Source of the DNA: Stentor roeselii
Lineage: Eukaryota > Ciliophora > Heterotrichea > Heterotrichida > Stentoridae
Direction: 5' to 3'
Assembly (NCBI GenBank): GCA_006503475.1
Contig: RSEH01000110.1
Coordinates: forward strand, 84,401-148,400
DNA: 64,000 nt
Both the position numbers and the translations under genes were made by a program. The notes beneath the pieces are model-generated. The model saw only the letters and a program-made list of their open reading frames with translations. It was not told the DNA's origin and made no database searches. Positions 18,517-28,288 of this stretch are shown here, piece after piece (position 1 is the stretch's first letter; each line of letters starts with the position of its first letter).

Positions 18517-19736
18517 AATGATAGGATAGAATAAGAGTTATGTCAACTAGTTAAATGGCAAGATTTATAAAGCTTTCATATTGACTTAAGAAACGAAAAA
18601 TGAGGTTTTCTCTGGGAAACTTATTTGATCAATATGATAGAAGAGAAGGACTATGAGGAGGGGTCTTAGTTAGTGATGGTTGATTCATATTTTTCCATTT
18701 ATATTACTTGTAAAATGAATAAACACTTAGTTCGTATTAATATAAAATCAATTTTTCTCAAAAGATCAAACCAAAATTTCAGTCTAACACTAAGGGTTGA
18801 TCATTGTTTAGCCTTCTGAATTTCCAACGTTTGAAATTTGTTTTTACTACACTGTCAAGACTTTTCGATTCTTTAGATCAAGATGAATTTCTAGATGATA
18901 CTTAACTTTTGAACAGGCGCTACAAGACTATGCTTATTAACTAAAAAAATACTTAAAGTTTATACAAATTATTAAGAGAATTTGAACTTGTATCTTGGAA
19001 AGCCATTGATAGTGAATATTTCTTTCGAAATATGGGAAAATATCTAGATTAGTTTAAATTTAGATAATTTTGGATATTTTTCATCTGCTGGATTCAACTT
19101 CAGAGAATTTTACAAAAAATTTATAAAATTCTTGAAACTATTTTTTTTTTCAGATGTCATAATATTCAGAAAGTTTTGATTGATTATGGTGATTTTCTTA
19201 GAATTTGAAATACAATTTCATATATTTATTCGACTTAAACAATTTTGTATCTAAGAATTCGAAATGGTGAAAATCTGACCCACTTAGTTGAAGACAACAG
19301 CAAAATAAATTTAAGAACTGAAATTAATTCATGCAAAATTTTGGTTTTAAGTAATTTTGGTATGCTTGTTTATATTATACTTTAATTATCAAATATATTT
19401 TAGTTTATATATCATAAAAGTCTCTTCAAGTATAAATCTAATTTTTTCCCAAGATGCGTAATAAAAAAACAAAAGCCTTATAAATTATTTACCTTAAAAG
19501 CTCTTCAAGCTATACATGAAACAGAAAACATCCTAGCCAAATCCTAAAGATTTTGAAACAATTTAGAAAATTTTTCTTTTCTAAAATTCATATAAACTTA
19601 TAATTCAGCTTAATCCATGAAAAAAAAACAATTCTGATAAAAAGAATATAAAAATCTACTTCAATCTTCTAAATTTCCAAATTCAAACCAATTTAAAGTA
19701 AATCTTATTCAATCCATTAATATTATCCACTGATAA
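18517..19736. other. 1.2-kb AT-rich spacer between the zinc-finger paralogues
   Basis: No gene, RNA or obvious repeat is visible. The spacer is too diverged by eye to show whether the duplicated unit included flanking DNA, apart from the last 14 or so bases before each ATG. Confidence 0.6.
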
Positions 19737-20168
19737 ATGGCCGAAACCCTAGACAATGACTCGCTGATCCCATCTCCAGTTGATCTTTCAGGATCACATT
19801 TCAAATACAAAACTCACAAATGTGATAAATGTGGACTAGGCTTTCAAAACATCATCGAATTGAGACTTCACTTATTCACAGGTGATAAAGCCAGTCAAAT
19901 TTGTTCTGAGTGTAATCAGATATTTTCTTCTGCTAAGGGAATGAGACAACACTTCGGAAAAATGCATGCGAAATTGAAACCAGCCCGATGCCAGATTTGC
20001 AAAAAAAGGTACAGAAATAAGTATGCACTGAAATTTCATATTCAACAGGTTCATGATCGAAGTGCTCGGGACTCTTGTCCGAAGTGTTCTCTTGAGATGT
20101 ATAATACCTATTCAGTTAAAAGGCACTTGAAAATTTGTAAAGCTGTGATAGATATGAATAAAAATTAG
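19737..20168 (+). CDS. C2H2 zinc-finger protein, tandem copy 2
   Basis: This 143-residue paralogue of the gene at 18085 differs mainly in the first 20 residues (MAETLDNDSLIPSPVDLSG) and in the last few (KAVIDMNKN). The four fingers keep every Cys and His of copy 1, including the absent fourth ligand in the first unit and the C2HC last unit, and the linkers GKMHAKLKPARC and KNRYALKFHIQQVH-type sequence are almost unchanged. Many differences between the copies at DNA level are third-base changes, so both are under selection for protein sequence rather than one being a recent copy or a pseudogene (seen by eye, not computed). Role: presumed nuclear nucleic-acid binder, target unknown. Confidence 0.88.
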   Translation: MAETLDNDSLIPSPVDLSGSHFKYKTHKCDKCGLGFQNIIELRLHLFTGDKASQICSECNQIFSSAKGMRQHFGKMHAKLKPARCQICKKRYRNKYALKFHIQQVHDRSARDSCPKCSLEMYNTYSVKRHLKICKAVIDMNKN

Positions 20169-21197
20169 AATAGTTGATAGAGTAAGTTTATCTCTGATTA
20201 TTTGAATATTTTGAATAAGTTTTTGATTATATATTCCTTACTTTAAATATCCTTTCTAACCAAGGCAGTAACTAGCCTATATTTAAATTCTTCTGATAAA
20301 AATAATAAAGATAATTCTAATATAATTTTGCATAATATAAATAGATATATAGTTCTTTTTTAAATAAAACTCACTTTTTTTATAATAAGATGAAATTTCA
20401 TCTCTTTTTTCAAAGAAACCTTATATATCTAAAGTTTGTTTATCCAAAAACTTATTTTTTCGGAAAATGATGAGATAATTATAAGCTTCTTTAGTTATAT
20501 ATAATTGAAAAATTTATCATACATAGCACTAAACTCTGAAGTTCTAAGTATGTCTTAAACTAGTTAATATTTTTTTGAATTCAACTGTGTAAAGTTCACT
20601 AAGTAACTATATTAATATTCAGTCAATATCTAACACTTTAGAAATAAACCAAAATTTAAATTTCATTTCCTGGAATACCATTTCTAAAAAAAATATACTA
20701 ATTTATCTAAACCATAAATCATAAGTATATAAACATGTTTTTAAAAGGCTTGACTTAATGGCAAATAAAGATAAATCAGCCTATTTAATCATAATAAAGT
20801 CCATTTATAATTCAAGCTATCTTTGAATTAGATTAAACTCCTCCAAATATATCAGTTAACTTCTAATTTCTAAAAAGTTATATTAAAATCTCTCTACTAT
20901 CAAATAATATAATTGAATATCTAGACTAAAACAATCATATCTAACTAATAAATTAAAAATATTAACTAAAAATCATAAAAATTCAAAAAACATTAAAATA
21001 CTCCAAAACCCTTAAAAACCCCTAAAAATCCTAAGAAAATCCCAAAAACTTTAAACCCTTTTCATTCCTTCTAAAACAAATTTCATCAATCCAAATATAA
21101 TCCATGATTAAAATAATAATATCTTAAATAATTTCCTCTTCCAAATACACAAACTCCAAAAACATTTTCAACATATTCACAAGTATATTGCAAAACA
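20169..21197. other. 1.0-kb AT-rich intergenic region upstream of the kinase
   Basis: Very A/T-rich, with A-rich stretches close to the kinase start (AAAACCCTTAAAAACCCCTAAAA around 21005-21030). No gene or RNA is recognised. It presumably holds the kinase promoter and the 3' end of the zinc-finger gene. Confidence 0.6.
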
Positions 21198-22517
21198 ATG
21201 GAAAACCCTCCAGACCATCTTCCAAAAAAGATCGGCGATTACATCCTAGGCAAAACTCTAGGAAAAGGCACCTTCGGCAAGGTAAAAATCGGGACCCACG
21301 AGCCTACAAGTGAAAAAGTCGCTATAAAAATTCTAGAAAAGCAAAAAATCAAAGACACATCAGACATCGAGCGAGTAACTCGAGAAATTCACATATTAAA
21401 GTTAATCCGTCACCCAAACATAATCCAGCTCTACGAAATAATCGAGACCTCTCGCAAGTTATACCTGATAATGGAATACGCAAGTGGAGGCGAGTTATTC
21501 GACTACATCGTCAACAAATCCCGTTTAGACGAAAGTGAAGCCTGCAGGTTTTTCCATCAAATAATATCCGGAGTCGAGTACATTCATCAACTGGGCATCG
21601 TCCATCGTGACTTGAAACCAGAAAACATGCTTCTAGACGATGACAAAAACATTAAAATTGTCGACTTCGGCCTTTCGAATACTTACAATCCAGCTGAAAT
21701 GCTTCAGACTGCCTGTGGCAGTCCTTGTTACGCTGCTCCTGAAATGATTGCAGGAAATAAGTACCATGGCTTAAAGGTTGATCTTTGGAGCTGTGGAGTT
21801 ATTTTGTTTGCTATGATCAGCGGGTTTCTGCCCTTCGAAGACCCTGTTACTGCTAATTTGTATAAAAAAATACTCACTTGTGAATACTCGGTACCTGGAT
21901 GGGTTAGTGAAAATGCACAGAATATGCTTAGGAATATTCTGGATACTAACCCTGATACTCGGGCTACTATTCAAAGAATTAGAAGTCATTCTTGGTTTAA
22001 TAAAGTGAAAAGTGAGTTTATTCAAGGTATTCATGTTGGGATCAACCAGATGCCTATTAATAAAGAACTTTTGAAAAAACTTAACGAGTTTGGATTTGAT
22101 CCGTTTTATTGTCAGAAATGTATTGAAGCGAATACTCATGATCAGATTACGACTACTTATTATTTGTTGATGAAAAAGTTTAAAGCCCCACTTGGTGTTC
22201 CCCAAAAACCTAAAGATAAAAGCTGGTCACTAATGACTAATAAGTTCAACAGTATCCCTTTGCTAAACCTATCAGAAAACTTCCCTAAAACCTCAAATTT
22301 CCCAGTAACAGGGCGAATGAAAAGCGCGATAAGACAGACTCCAAGAGTAGTTCTAGATAATTCATTCAGAAAAAGCGGTAAAAACAGAATAAAAAGCCTA
22401 AACAGAACAAGCAGAGCCTTAGCATCTGACAAGAGCCCTCTAAAGCTAGGCCCAATAAAAAGACTAGGCTTTAAAAGGCTTAACAAAGTCAAAGGTTCAA
22501 TATTGATAAAAAAATGA
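21198..22517 (+). CDS. SNF1/AMPK-type Ser/Thr protein kinase
   Basis: The 439-residue product has a full kinase domain at about residues 14-266: G-loop GKGTFGKV, catalytic Lys in VAIKIL, HRDLKPENMLL, DFG in IVDFGLSN, and an activation loop QTACGSPCYAAPEM whose Thr corresponds to the LKB1-phosphorylated Thr of AMPK alpha. Downstream, residues about 280-325 (INKELLKKLNEFGFDPFYCQ...) look like the UBA/autoinhibitory helix bundle of the AMPK-related family. The basic tail has no clear AMPK beta-binding domain, so it could be an AMPK-related kinase (MARK/BRSK/SIK group) rather than the energy-sensing alpha subunit. All catalytic residues are present, so it should be active. The stop is TGA, which supports the standard code. 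The stop lies four bases from that of the convergent coiled-coil gene. Confidence 0.93.
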   Translation: MENPPDHLPKKIGDYILGKTLGKGTFGKVKIGTHEPTSEKVAIKILEKQKIKDTSDIERVTREIHILKLIRHPNIIQLYEIIETSRKLYLIMEYASGGELFDYIVNKSRLDESEACRFFHQIISGVEYIHQLGIVHRDLKPENMLLDDDKNIKIVDFGLSNTYNPAEMLQTACGSPCYAAPEMIAGNKYHGLKVDLWSCGVILFAMISGFLPFEDPVTANLYKKILTCEYSVPGWVSENAQNMLRNILDTNPDTRATIQRIRSHSWFNKVKSEFIQGIHVGINQMPINKELLKKLNEFGFDPFYCQKCIEANTHDQITTTYYLLMKKFKAPLGVPQKPKDKSWSLMTNKFNSIPLLNLSENFPKTSNFPVTGRMKSAIRQTPRVVLDNSFRKSGKNRIKSLNRTSRALASDKSPLKLGPIKRLGFKRLNKVKGSILIKK

Positions 22518-22521
22518 TAAT

Positions 22522-24126
22522 TTAATTAATTTTACTCCTAATAACCAAGTAAGTTTCATCAATTTTTCTTTCCTTTTCATTAATTTCCTCTAAATACTTC
22601 TCTAGTTTCTGCTGCAATTTCAAAATGTCCGTTTTCGCCAACTCAATTTCACAGATCCTTGCTTCATGTTCTTCTCTGAATTTACTCTGCTCATTTCTTA
22701 TTCGTTCTTCAGCGATTTCCAATTCTTTTTCACGGATCTCAAAGTCCAAAACACTTTCAAGAACCACTTTTTCCTTGTAGTTAACCTTCTCGATTTTTTC
22801 CTGAAGCACTTTCACCAACTTGCTCACTTGTTGGTTACTTGTAAGACTTTTGATACTTTCAATCAAAACAGAGTCAGAAGCTGAAGCTTGAGCTTTTGTT
22901 AGAAGTTGCTTTTGAAGGTCGCAAAGTTGATTTAGAAGTTTTTCTACGATTTTTGAATCGTTTGAAAGCTTTGGAAGGCTTTGCTGCAGAAGTTCATTTA
23001 AGTCGTTGCTGGATTTACTGAGAGTTTCTTGGATTATTTGAAGCTCGTGCATTTTTTCATTGATTAGTTTTTCTTTTATTGTTAGTTTTGATTCTTTTTC
23101 ATCGAGTTCATGGGATTTTTTTAGAAGTTCGTCTTCAACGGAGTAAAGGTCGTTTTGAACGAGGGTTAAGATGTTTTCCAGGCTGGGATTTGAAATTTGT
23201 TCTGAGAGTTCTTGAGGAGCGAAACTTGGAGATTTAGAGTCATCGTAGAAATCAAAGCATGGTCTTGAGTCATTTTTGACCTTAGAAGCACTTTTAGATA
23301 ATTCTTGTCTTTTTTTCATAAATTCACTCCTTTCATGTTCCAGTCTTTCAAACTCAACCTGAAGAATTTCTCTAGTGTTATTAATAGCAAGAACCTGTTT
23401 TTCAACCTGATCTTTTTCCTGTTCAAGTATCCACCGATCTCTATCAATTTCCGTTTTTTCCTGTAAAATCATTTCTTTTTGCATTTCCAACTCATCATAA
23501 GCAGATTTAAACTCAAGTTCCTTTCTATCAATCATAAGTTTTTCCTCTAAAATCTTCTTTTTCTCATTTTTCATTTCAATTCGTTCCTTCTCAGCAGCTT
23601 CTTTTTCAACTCGAAACTTACTTTTCTGTTGATTTAACTGAATAAACTCATTATTCAATTCTTCTTTAACATTTCTAAGTTCATCTTCAAGTTCAAACAA
23701 AGTTTTTTTCATTTTTCTGAGTTTTTCCTTATCTTTTAAAACTTTTTCTTCTTTTTTCGAGCAATTTTCGAGTTTTGCGCTGATTTCTTCTTCCTTTTCT
23801 TTCAAATTATTTAAAATATTGAGTTCTTCCTGTGAAATCGCTTTAGAACTAACTGAGTCTTTTTGACGAGTGATTGATTGAAGCTCGGTACTTGTTGATT
23901 TGTTGAGGATCTGGTCGATTGCTTGTTTCACGCAATTGAAAGCTTGTGTCAAGGGACTTTCTTCTCCCCAAATGAAGAAAAATTCTGGCTCGATTCGCTT
24001 CACTTGGCCTTCAAGAGACGCGAAAAACTCGGATGTTCCGTATCTTGGAGACTTTATTCCTTTTGGACTACTTGTCCGTGATTCAGGTTTTATTGATTTT
24101 CGGAAATAAGGCAGAGAAGACTTCAT
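22522..24126 (-). CDS. Long coiled-coil protein, paralogue of the one at 6004-7704
   Basis: The 534-residue product begins with a short basic, Ser/Pro-rich stretch (YFRKSIKPESRTSSPKGIKS). A conserved-looking block follows: IEPEFFFIWGEESP then FNCVKQAIDQILN at about residues 45-75. From residue 100 on it is nearly continuous coiled coil, broken around 290-320 (CFDFYDDSKSPSFAPQELSEQ). Block order, spacing and the segment after the break match the protein at 6004-7704, which lies 15 kb away on the same strand. Role is likely structural, for example in a ciliary root, basal body or cortical fibre, but this is inference. There are no enzymatic motifs. It converges with the kinase gene. Confidence 0.75.
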   Translation of the reverse strand: MKSSLPYFRKSIKPESRTSSPKGIKSPRYGTSEFFASLEGQVKRIEPEFFFIWGEESPLTQAFNCVKQAIDQILNKSTSTELQSITRQKDSVSSKAISQEELNILNNLKEKEEEISAKLENCSKKEEKVLKDKEKLRKMKKTLFELEDELRNVKEELNNEFIQLNQQKSKFRVEKEAAEKERIEMKNEKKKILEEKLMIDRKELEFKSAYDELEMQKEMILQEKTEIDRDRWILEQEKDQVEKQVLAINNTREILQVEFERLEHERSEFMKKRQELSKSASKVKNDSRPCFDFYDDSKSPSFAPQELSEQISNPSLENILTLVQNDLYSVEDELLKKSHELDEKESKLTIKEKLINEKMHELQIIQETLSKSSNDLNELLQQSLPKLSNDSKIVEKLLNQLCDLQKQLLTKAQASASDSVLIESIKSLTSNQQVSKLVKVLQEKIEKVNYKEKVVLESVLDFEIREKELEIAEERIRNEQSKFREEHEARICEIELAKTDILKLQQKLEKYLEEINEKERKIDETYLVIRSKIN

Positions 24127-24596
24127 TTTATGGATTTGAATAGTTTTAGTTAAGTTATGGTTTTTTAGGATTTTGAAGGAAGAGAAAGATGGATCATTTA
24201 ATGAAATTTTAGAATTTTTAAGAGGGGTGTATTGAAGTTTAGGTGAATTTTAGGTTTTGAAGTGTTGGAAGATTCGAAATCTGGGATTTTATCGAATTTT
24301 CTTTTTTTTAGGTTTTAGGTTACTTTTAGTTAGGTTAGGGAAGATTCATTTTTCTAGAAATTTTAATATATAGCTATTTTAATCTAGTGAAAATAGAAAT
24401 TTTAGATTATTTTAGCTTGATCTCTGAAAATTAAACCTTAAACATATAAAGATACTTTTGTTTAAATATGGTTTTGAACAATCACATTCTTCTAAATTTT
24501 ATAAAAATTAAGAATTTCTCTATTTAAAACTATGAATAAAAGTCACTTTATCAAATACCATTAGAAAATCCTATTTAATTAACCCTGTGAACTAAA
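24127..24596. other. Intergenic, nothing recognised
   Basis: About 470 bp between two minus-strand genes. T/A-rich; on the plus strand it contains runs such as GTTTTAGGTTACTTTTAGTTAGG. It should hold the coiled-coil gene's promoter and the START gene's 3' end. No RNA gene or repeat is seen. Confidence 0.6.
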
Positions 24597-25382
24597 CTAC
24601 TCTTTTCCAATCATCTTAGCCACTTGATTTTTCAACTTACCAGCCCAATCACTTAATTTCGGAATAGCAATTCCCGTAGCCATCCTAGCAAAAGTATTCT
24701 TCGGATCAGTTTGATTATAAACAATCATTCCAGTTTTTCCATGATGCAAAAAAATCTTAATAACCGAGAAGAAAGTATGAGCTCTGTTGACATCTCCAAT
24801 AGGAACTTTCGGATGATCCACAGAAAAAACAACAATCGAAACAGAGTCATCATCAAAAACAACAAATTTTTTTTCAACATACTCAGTCTTGAAAGTTAAA
24901 ACTTTAAAAGCCGAGTAAAGCAAAAATTCATATTCTTGATTTTTTTCAATATTTTTAAACTCGAAAAAGTTTTTATCCCATTTGGTTCTCCACTCTTCCA
25001 TATTGATCAGGTCGAGGATGAGTTTCAAAGGGACTTGATAGTCAAAGTAAAACTCAAGACGTGAAACCAAAAAGTCATTCACATATTTGCTTCCCATTCT
25101 TTTCTTAATTGTGAGAAGACCTTCATGTTTCACTAGATCCCATCCTTCAAGTAGGTCGATTTCTTTGATATGCTGTAAAATATCTAAAACTTTAGAGTTT
25201 CCAACAGTTGTTTTAAGAGGAATTGCAAGAGTTTCAGCTTCTTCTTGAAAATTTGAAATTTTCTGGGTTTCTTCAGTGATGTTTTCTTCGATTTTTTCAT
25301 TTTTTTTGGAAGGTTTGTCTGATTTGCTCTTCTTTTCTGATTTCTAACTGAAACTTACGTCCCTCATCTCGCAACAACCCAT
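24597..25382 (-). CDS. START-domain lipid-transfer-like protein with acylation-type N-terminus, two exons
   Basis: Exon 1 is only eight codons (25382-25359, MGCCEMRD). After a 15-nt intron (25344-25358) exon 2 continues in frame to 24597, giving 256 residues. The start MGCC fits N-myristoylation with dual palmitoylation, so the protein is likely tethered to a membrane. Residues about 10-35 are a Lys/Ser-rich linker. Residues about 60-255 read as a START-like domain: ILQHIKEIDLLEGWDLVKHEG, MEEWRTKWDKNFFEFKNIEK, then beta strands, ending with ATGIAIPKLSDWAGKL as the C-terminal helix. START domains bind sterols or phospholipids; which lipid cannot be told. Without the tiny first exon the membrane anchor would be missed. 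Its ATG is only 12 bp after the stop of the upstream gene on the same strand. Confidence 0.85.
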
Positions 25383-25394
25383 TTACAATACTTA

Positions 25395-26384
25395 TTAAAA
25401 TTCAGATGAAAATGAAGAGTTTATTTCGGCTTGCAAGTCTCTAAGCTTTAAATTTGGAATGCAATTTGGCTTAGCTACAACTTTTGCTCTTCCTGAAACT
25501 AATGCTTCGTTGTCAGTGTCTTCCACGTAGCTTCCTGGAGATTCTTCTCTTTTTGACTTTGCTTGCTTTTGCTCGTAGATCTCTTCTACTGGGTAACCAA
25601 GTCTTTTTAACTCTAGAAGAAGACTGATTAGTTTTTTTTCTTTTGATGAGATAAGTTTTAGGTCTTGTTGCATTTCTTTGTTTATCTTGCATAAGGCTTG
25701 GTTTTCCATTGCAAGAGCTTTCCAGGTTATTTCATCTTTTGGGATTTTTTGTAAGTCGTAATTCGTGATTTCTTGAAGACGTAAAATCATCGAATTATAC
25801 TTTTCTTCAGCATCATCCAGTGCCCGGCTAAGCTCAACATTTTCCTTAGCCAATTTTTCAATTTTTTTAGTATAAAGTTGTTTATCCCTGTAGTCCTTAT
25901 TAGCCTGGCCCTGCAGTTCTTTCAGTTCTGTTTTAAGTTTCAAAAGTAAATTAGAATCACTTGAATTGATTCTAGAATCATAAGCAGATTTGATTTTTAA
26001 CAAAACTTTTCCGTATTTTTTATCAGCTTTGATGAGTTCAATGAAGTAGCGCTGATAAACCTCGAATTCATCTTCAATTGTTTTGGCATGTTTCAGGTCC
26101 TTCGATAGTCTTGCGTAAAGGTCTTCTGAAGTCAGGTCGATTCTCAAGTCGCTCATTGAGGACTTGCCCATGTGCTTTTTTTCGAAGTTTACTGAGAACA
26201 GGTCTTGGAAGAGGTTTTTAGAGGAACTGGTCAGCAGGGTTGAGTTCTTGATTGAATTTGTTGATTTGGAATTTGATACTGACCTCGTTTTTAGCACTGG
26301 CTTTGAGTAAGGAGATTGAATTGATATTTTTTGTTTACTTGAATTTTTGGATCTTCCTCGAGGTTTGGTTTCGGAATCTGCCAT
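25395..26384 (-). CDS. Coiled-coil protein, possibly ciliary
   Basis: The 329-residue product has a basic, Ser-rich N-terminal 90 residues, then EFEVYQRYFIELIKADKKYGKVLLKIKSAYDSRI (quoted here as its first and last parts: residues near EFEVYQRYF and KIKSAYDSRI), and then a coiled coil to about residue 270. The mid-block recalls the N-terminal domain of TSNAXIP1-like axonemal proteins (a Y-x-x-x-F-x-x-F-I, K-x-Y-x-x-x-L, I-K-x-x-Y pattern). I give this only as a resemblance. The tail is acidic to basic and disordered. It shares an 80-bp divergent promoter region with the TPR-IQ gene at 26465, and its stop is 12 bp before the START gene's ATG, an unusually tight same-strand pair. Confidence 0.65.
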   Translation of the reverse strand: MADSETKPRGRSKNSSKQKISIQSPYSKPVLKTRSVSNSKSTNSIKNSTLLTSSSKNLFQDLFSVNFEKKHMGKSSMSDLRIDLTSEDLYARLSKDLKHAKTIEDEFEVYQRYFIELIKADKKYGKVLLKIKSAYDSRINSSDSNLLLKLKTELKELQGQANKDYRDKQLYTKKIEKLAKENVELSRALDDAEEKYNSMILRLQEITNYDLQKIPKDEITWKALAMENQALCKINKEMQQDLKLISSKEKKLISLLLELKRLGYPVEEIYEQKQAKSKREESPGSYVEDTDNEALVSGRAKVVAKPNCIPNLKLRDLQAEINSSFSSEF

Positions 26385-26464
26385 TTTATATAGTGAATAA
26401 TTATTTTGCTTTCACTCCCCAAAATCCTAAAAAAATCCTTCAAAACCTCATTTCTAATTTTCAA

Positions 26465-28168
26465 ATGGCAGACAAAGAACTCGAAGACTTTATCCTAAAC
26501 CTAAACCGCGAAGCAATGAACTACCTAAAGCAAGAAAACTTCCAACTTTCCTTAAAAACCCTGAAAGATGCTGAAAAGTTACTAAAAACTCTAAACTCTT
26601 CTGAAAACATCAAACTTCAAGGAATCACTTTAAACAACTTCGGTTGTTTTTACAAACGTATCAACAAGCCGAACGTTGCTTTGAAATTCCTTCAGCGAGC
26701 CTGTGAAAAAGAGTCTTTAGAGCCAGTGGATCGCGTGAACTTAGCCGGGACGTTATTGAACATGTGCGCAATTTACTCTCAGCTGGGAAAACACGACCAG
26801 GCGCTTGATGAGGGAATAAAAGCTTTGACGTTGTTGGAGCAAGAAACGATGACGAGTCCGAATCTTGCGAGTACTTTGATCATCGCTTATCATAATACTG
26901 GAGTTGAATATGAATATCTTAGTAACCTCAAACAAGCTGTTGAGTGTTATAAGTCTGCATGGACCTTTGCTGTTAAACAAATGGGAGAAAATAACAACCT
27001 CACTGGAAGTATTCATAAGACTTATGTTGATGCACTTGAAAAACTGGAAAAAAATGAAATGAAGGCTAGCTTTAGGGAACAGGTTAGAATCAGTCATAAG
27101 GTTAAGGGAGTTGAGAAAAGAGGGCAAACTGCTTTTCCTGCGATTAGGAAAAATAAGGAGACTAGGGAGATGAATGAGGTTAATCCTTATGTTAAGGTTA
27201 AGCAGGCACCGCCTCCGATCCCAAAGCAATCAAAAAAGCCAGAAAAAAGCATTCTAGAAAAAGCTCCAGTTCTAAACCAAGTCCGATTCCTAACAGGTGA
27301 TCGTCTTCAACCAATGTTCCAAAACAAGACTCAAGCAATAACAATAAGGCCAATCGGCCAAATTAGGGATGAAAAGTCCTTAGCCCCAGTAAATCCAAGA
27401 AGAAACAAAGAAAAAATTTCAGAGTTATACGAAAGTTCGGACGACAGCAAACAAGAAGTAGTCCACATCCGAACATCATCCGCTCCAGTCAACATAAACG
27501 TTGGGAACCTGCAGCAAAGAATAAGAAGCCTTGAAAGCAAATATGAAGATTTTGATAAAAAAATTCAGCCTTTGAAAGAAAGTCTTCCAGAACTTGAAGG
27601 ATTTAAGATGCAAAATATCTCTGCTTTGTATGAAATGGAAAAAATCGCTGAACTTGATAATAAAAGGAAAAAAATCGAAGAAGAAAAGGAAAAATTTTTA
27701 CAACATGTGAAAAGAATGGATGAAATTGAGGCTAAATTGAAAAATGATAAAGAAAATCAGAATGATTATGAAAAAAATAAGAGTTTGAAGGAAAAGGAAG
27801 AGAAAATTGGTAAGGATGATGATGAGGGTAAAGGAAGTGAGGGAATGAAGGGAGAAGAAAAAGAGGAAGTGGAGAAAAAACCTGAAGATTTTAAAGAGTT
27901 TTCAGGTACTCCTGAGAAAATAGAGAAAAATGTGATGAAAGCTATTAAAACTCCTTTAACTGTCACACAAGGAGTTTTTAAAGGATATTTACGACGAAAG
28001 AAGTTAGACAAAAGGACCCTAGCAGCTATTGTAATCCAAAAGCATGTAAGAAGACATCAATGCCGCAATATCTACAAGGAAATCAGAGAAGCAATAATTT
28101 TTATCCAAAGATTTTACAGAAAATACCGAGCGCATAAACTCTCAAAAATAACCAATCCTTCTAACTAA
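26465..28168 (+). CDS. TPR protein with C-terminal IQ (calmodulin-binding) motifs
   Basis: The 567-residue protein starts at the ATG at 26465 (MADKELEDFIL), which follows TTTCAA and fits TPR-family starts; the open frame continues upstream without an ATG of similar quality. Residues about 5-195 form four to five TPR helix pairs (GITLNNFGCFYKRINKPNVAL, LLNMCAIYSQLGKHDQALDE, IAYHNTGVEYEYLSNLKQAV). The centre is Pro/Lys-rich and disordered, then Glu/Lys coiled coil (about 390-490). The end has two IQ-like motifs, AAIVIQKHVRRHQCRN and AIIFIQRFYRKYRAHK, which bind calmodulin or centrin-like EF-hand proteins. A Ca2+-responsive scaffold is plausible (inference). The stop codon lies within the first unit of a 31-bp tandem repeat. 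Confidence 0.83.
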   Translation: MADKELEDFILNLNREAMNYLKQENFQLSLKTLKDAEKLLKTLNSSENIKLQGITLNNFGCFYKRINKPNVALKFLQRACEKESLEPVDRVNLAGTLLNMCAIYSQLGKHDQALDEGIKALTLLEQETMTSPNLASTLIIAYHNTGVEYEYLSNLKQAVECYKSAWTFAVKQMGENNNLTGSIHKTYVDALEKLEKNEMKASFREQVRISHKVKGVEKRGQTAFPAIRKNKETREMNEVNPYVKVKQAPPPIPKQSKKPEKSILEKAPVLNQVRFLTGDRLQPMFQNKTQAITIRPIGQIRDEKSLAPVNPRRNKEKISELYESSDDSKQEVVHIRTSSAPVNINVGNLQQRIRSLESKYEDFDKKIQPLKESLPELEGFKMQNISALYEMEKIAELDNKRKKIEEEKEKFLQHVKRMDEIEAKLKNDKENQNDYEKNKSLKEKEEKIGKDDDEGKGSEGMKGEEKEEVEKKPEDFKEFSGTPEKIEKNVMKAIKTPLTVTQGVFKGYLRRKKLDKRTLAAIVIQKHVRRHQCRNIYKEIREAIIFIQRFYRKYRAHKLSKITNPSN

Positions 28169-28288
28169 CTAAAAGTAATACTTGAATTATTCCTTCTAAC
28201 AAAGTAATACTTGAATTATTCCTTCTAACTAAAAGTAATACTTGAATTATTCCTTCTAACTAAAAGTAATACTTGAATTATTCCTTCT
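28157..28288. repeat. 31-bp tandem repeat supplying the stop codons of two convergent genes
   Basis: About four copies of a unit containing CTAACTAAAAGTAATACTTG, with one copy two bases shorter. The unit carries TAACTAA on one strand and TTAGTTAG on the other, so it contains stops in both directions. The TAA of the TPR-IQ gene lies in the first unit; the TAG and last six codons of the convergent gene lie in the last units. Confidence 0.95.

Noticed and set aside
26252-26464. Longer N-terminus for the TPR-IQ gene
   Set aside because: Upstream extension overlaps the divergent gene's start, and MADKELED at 26465 fits the TPR start and the local ATG context.
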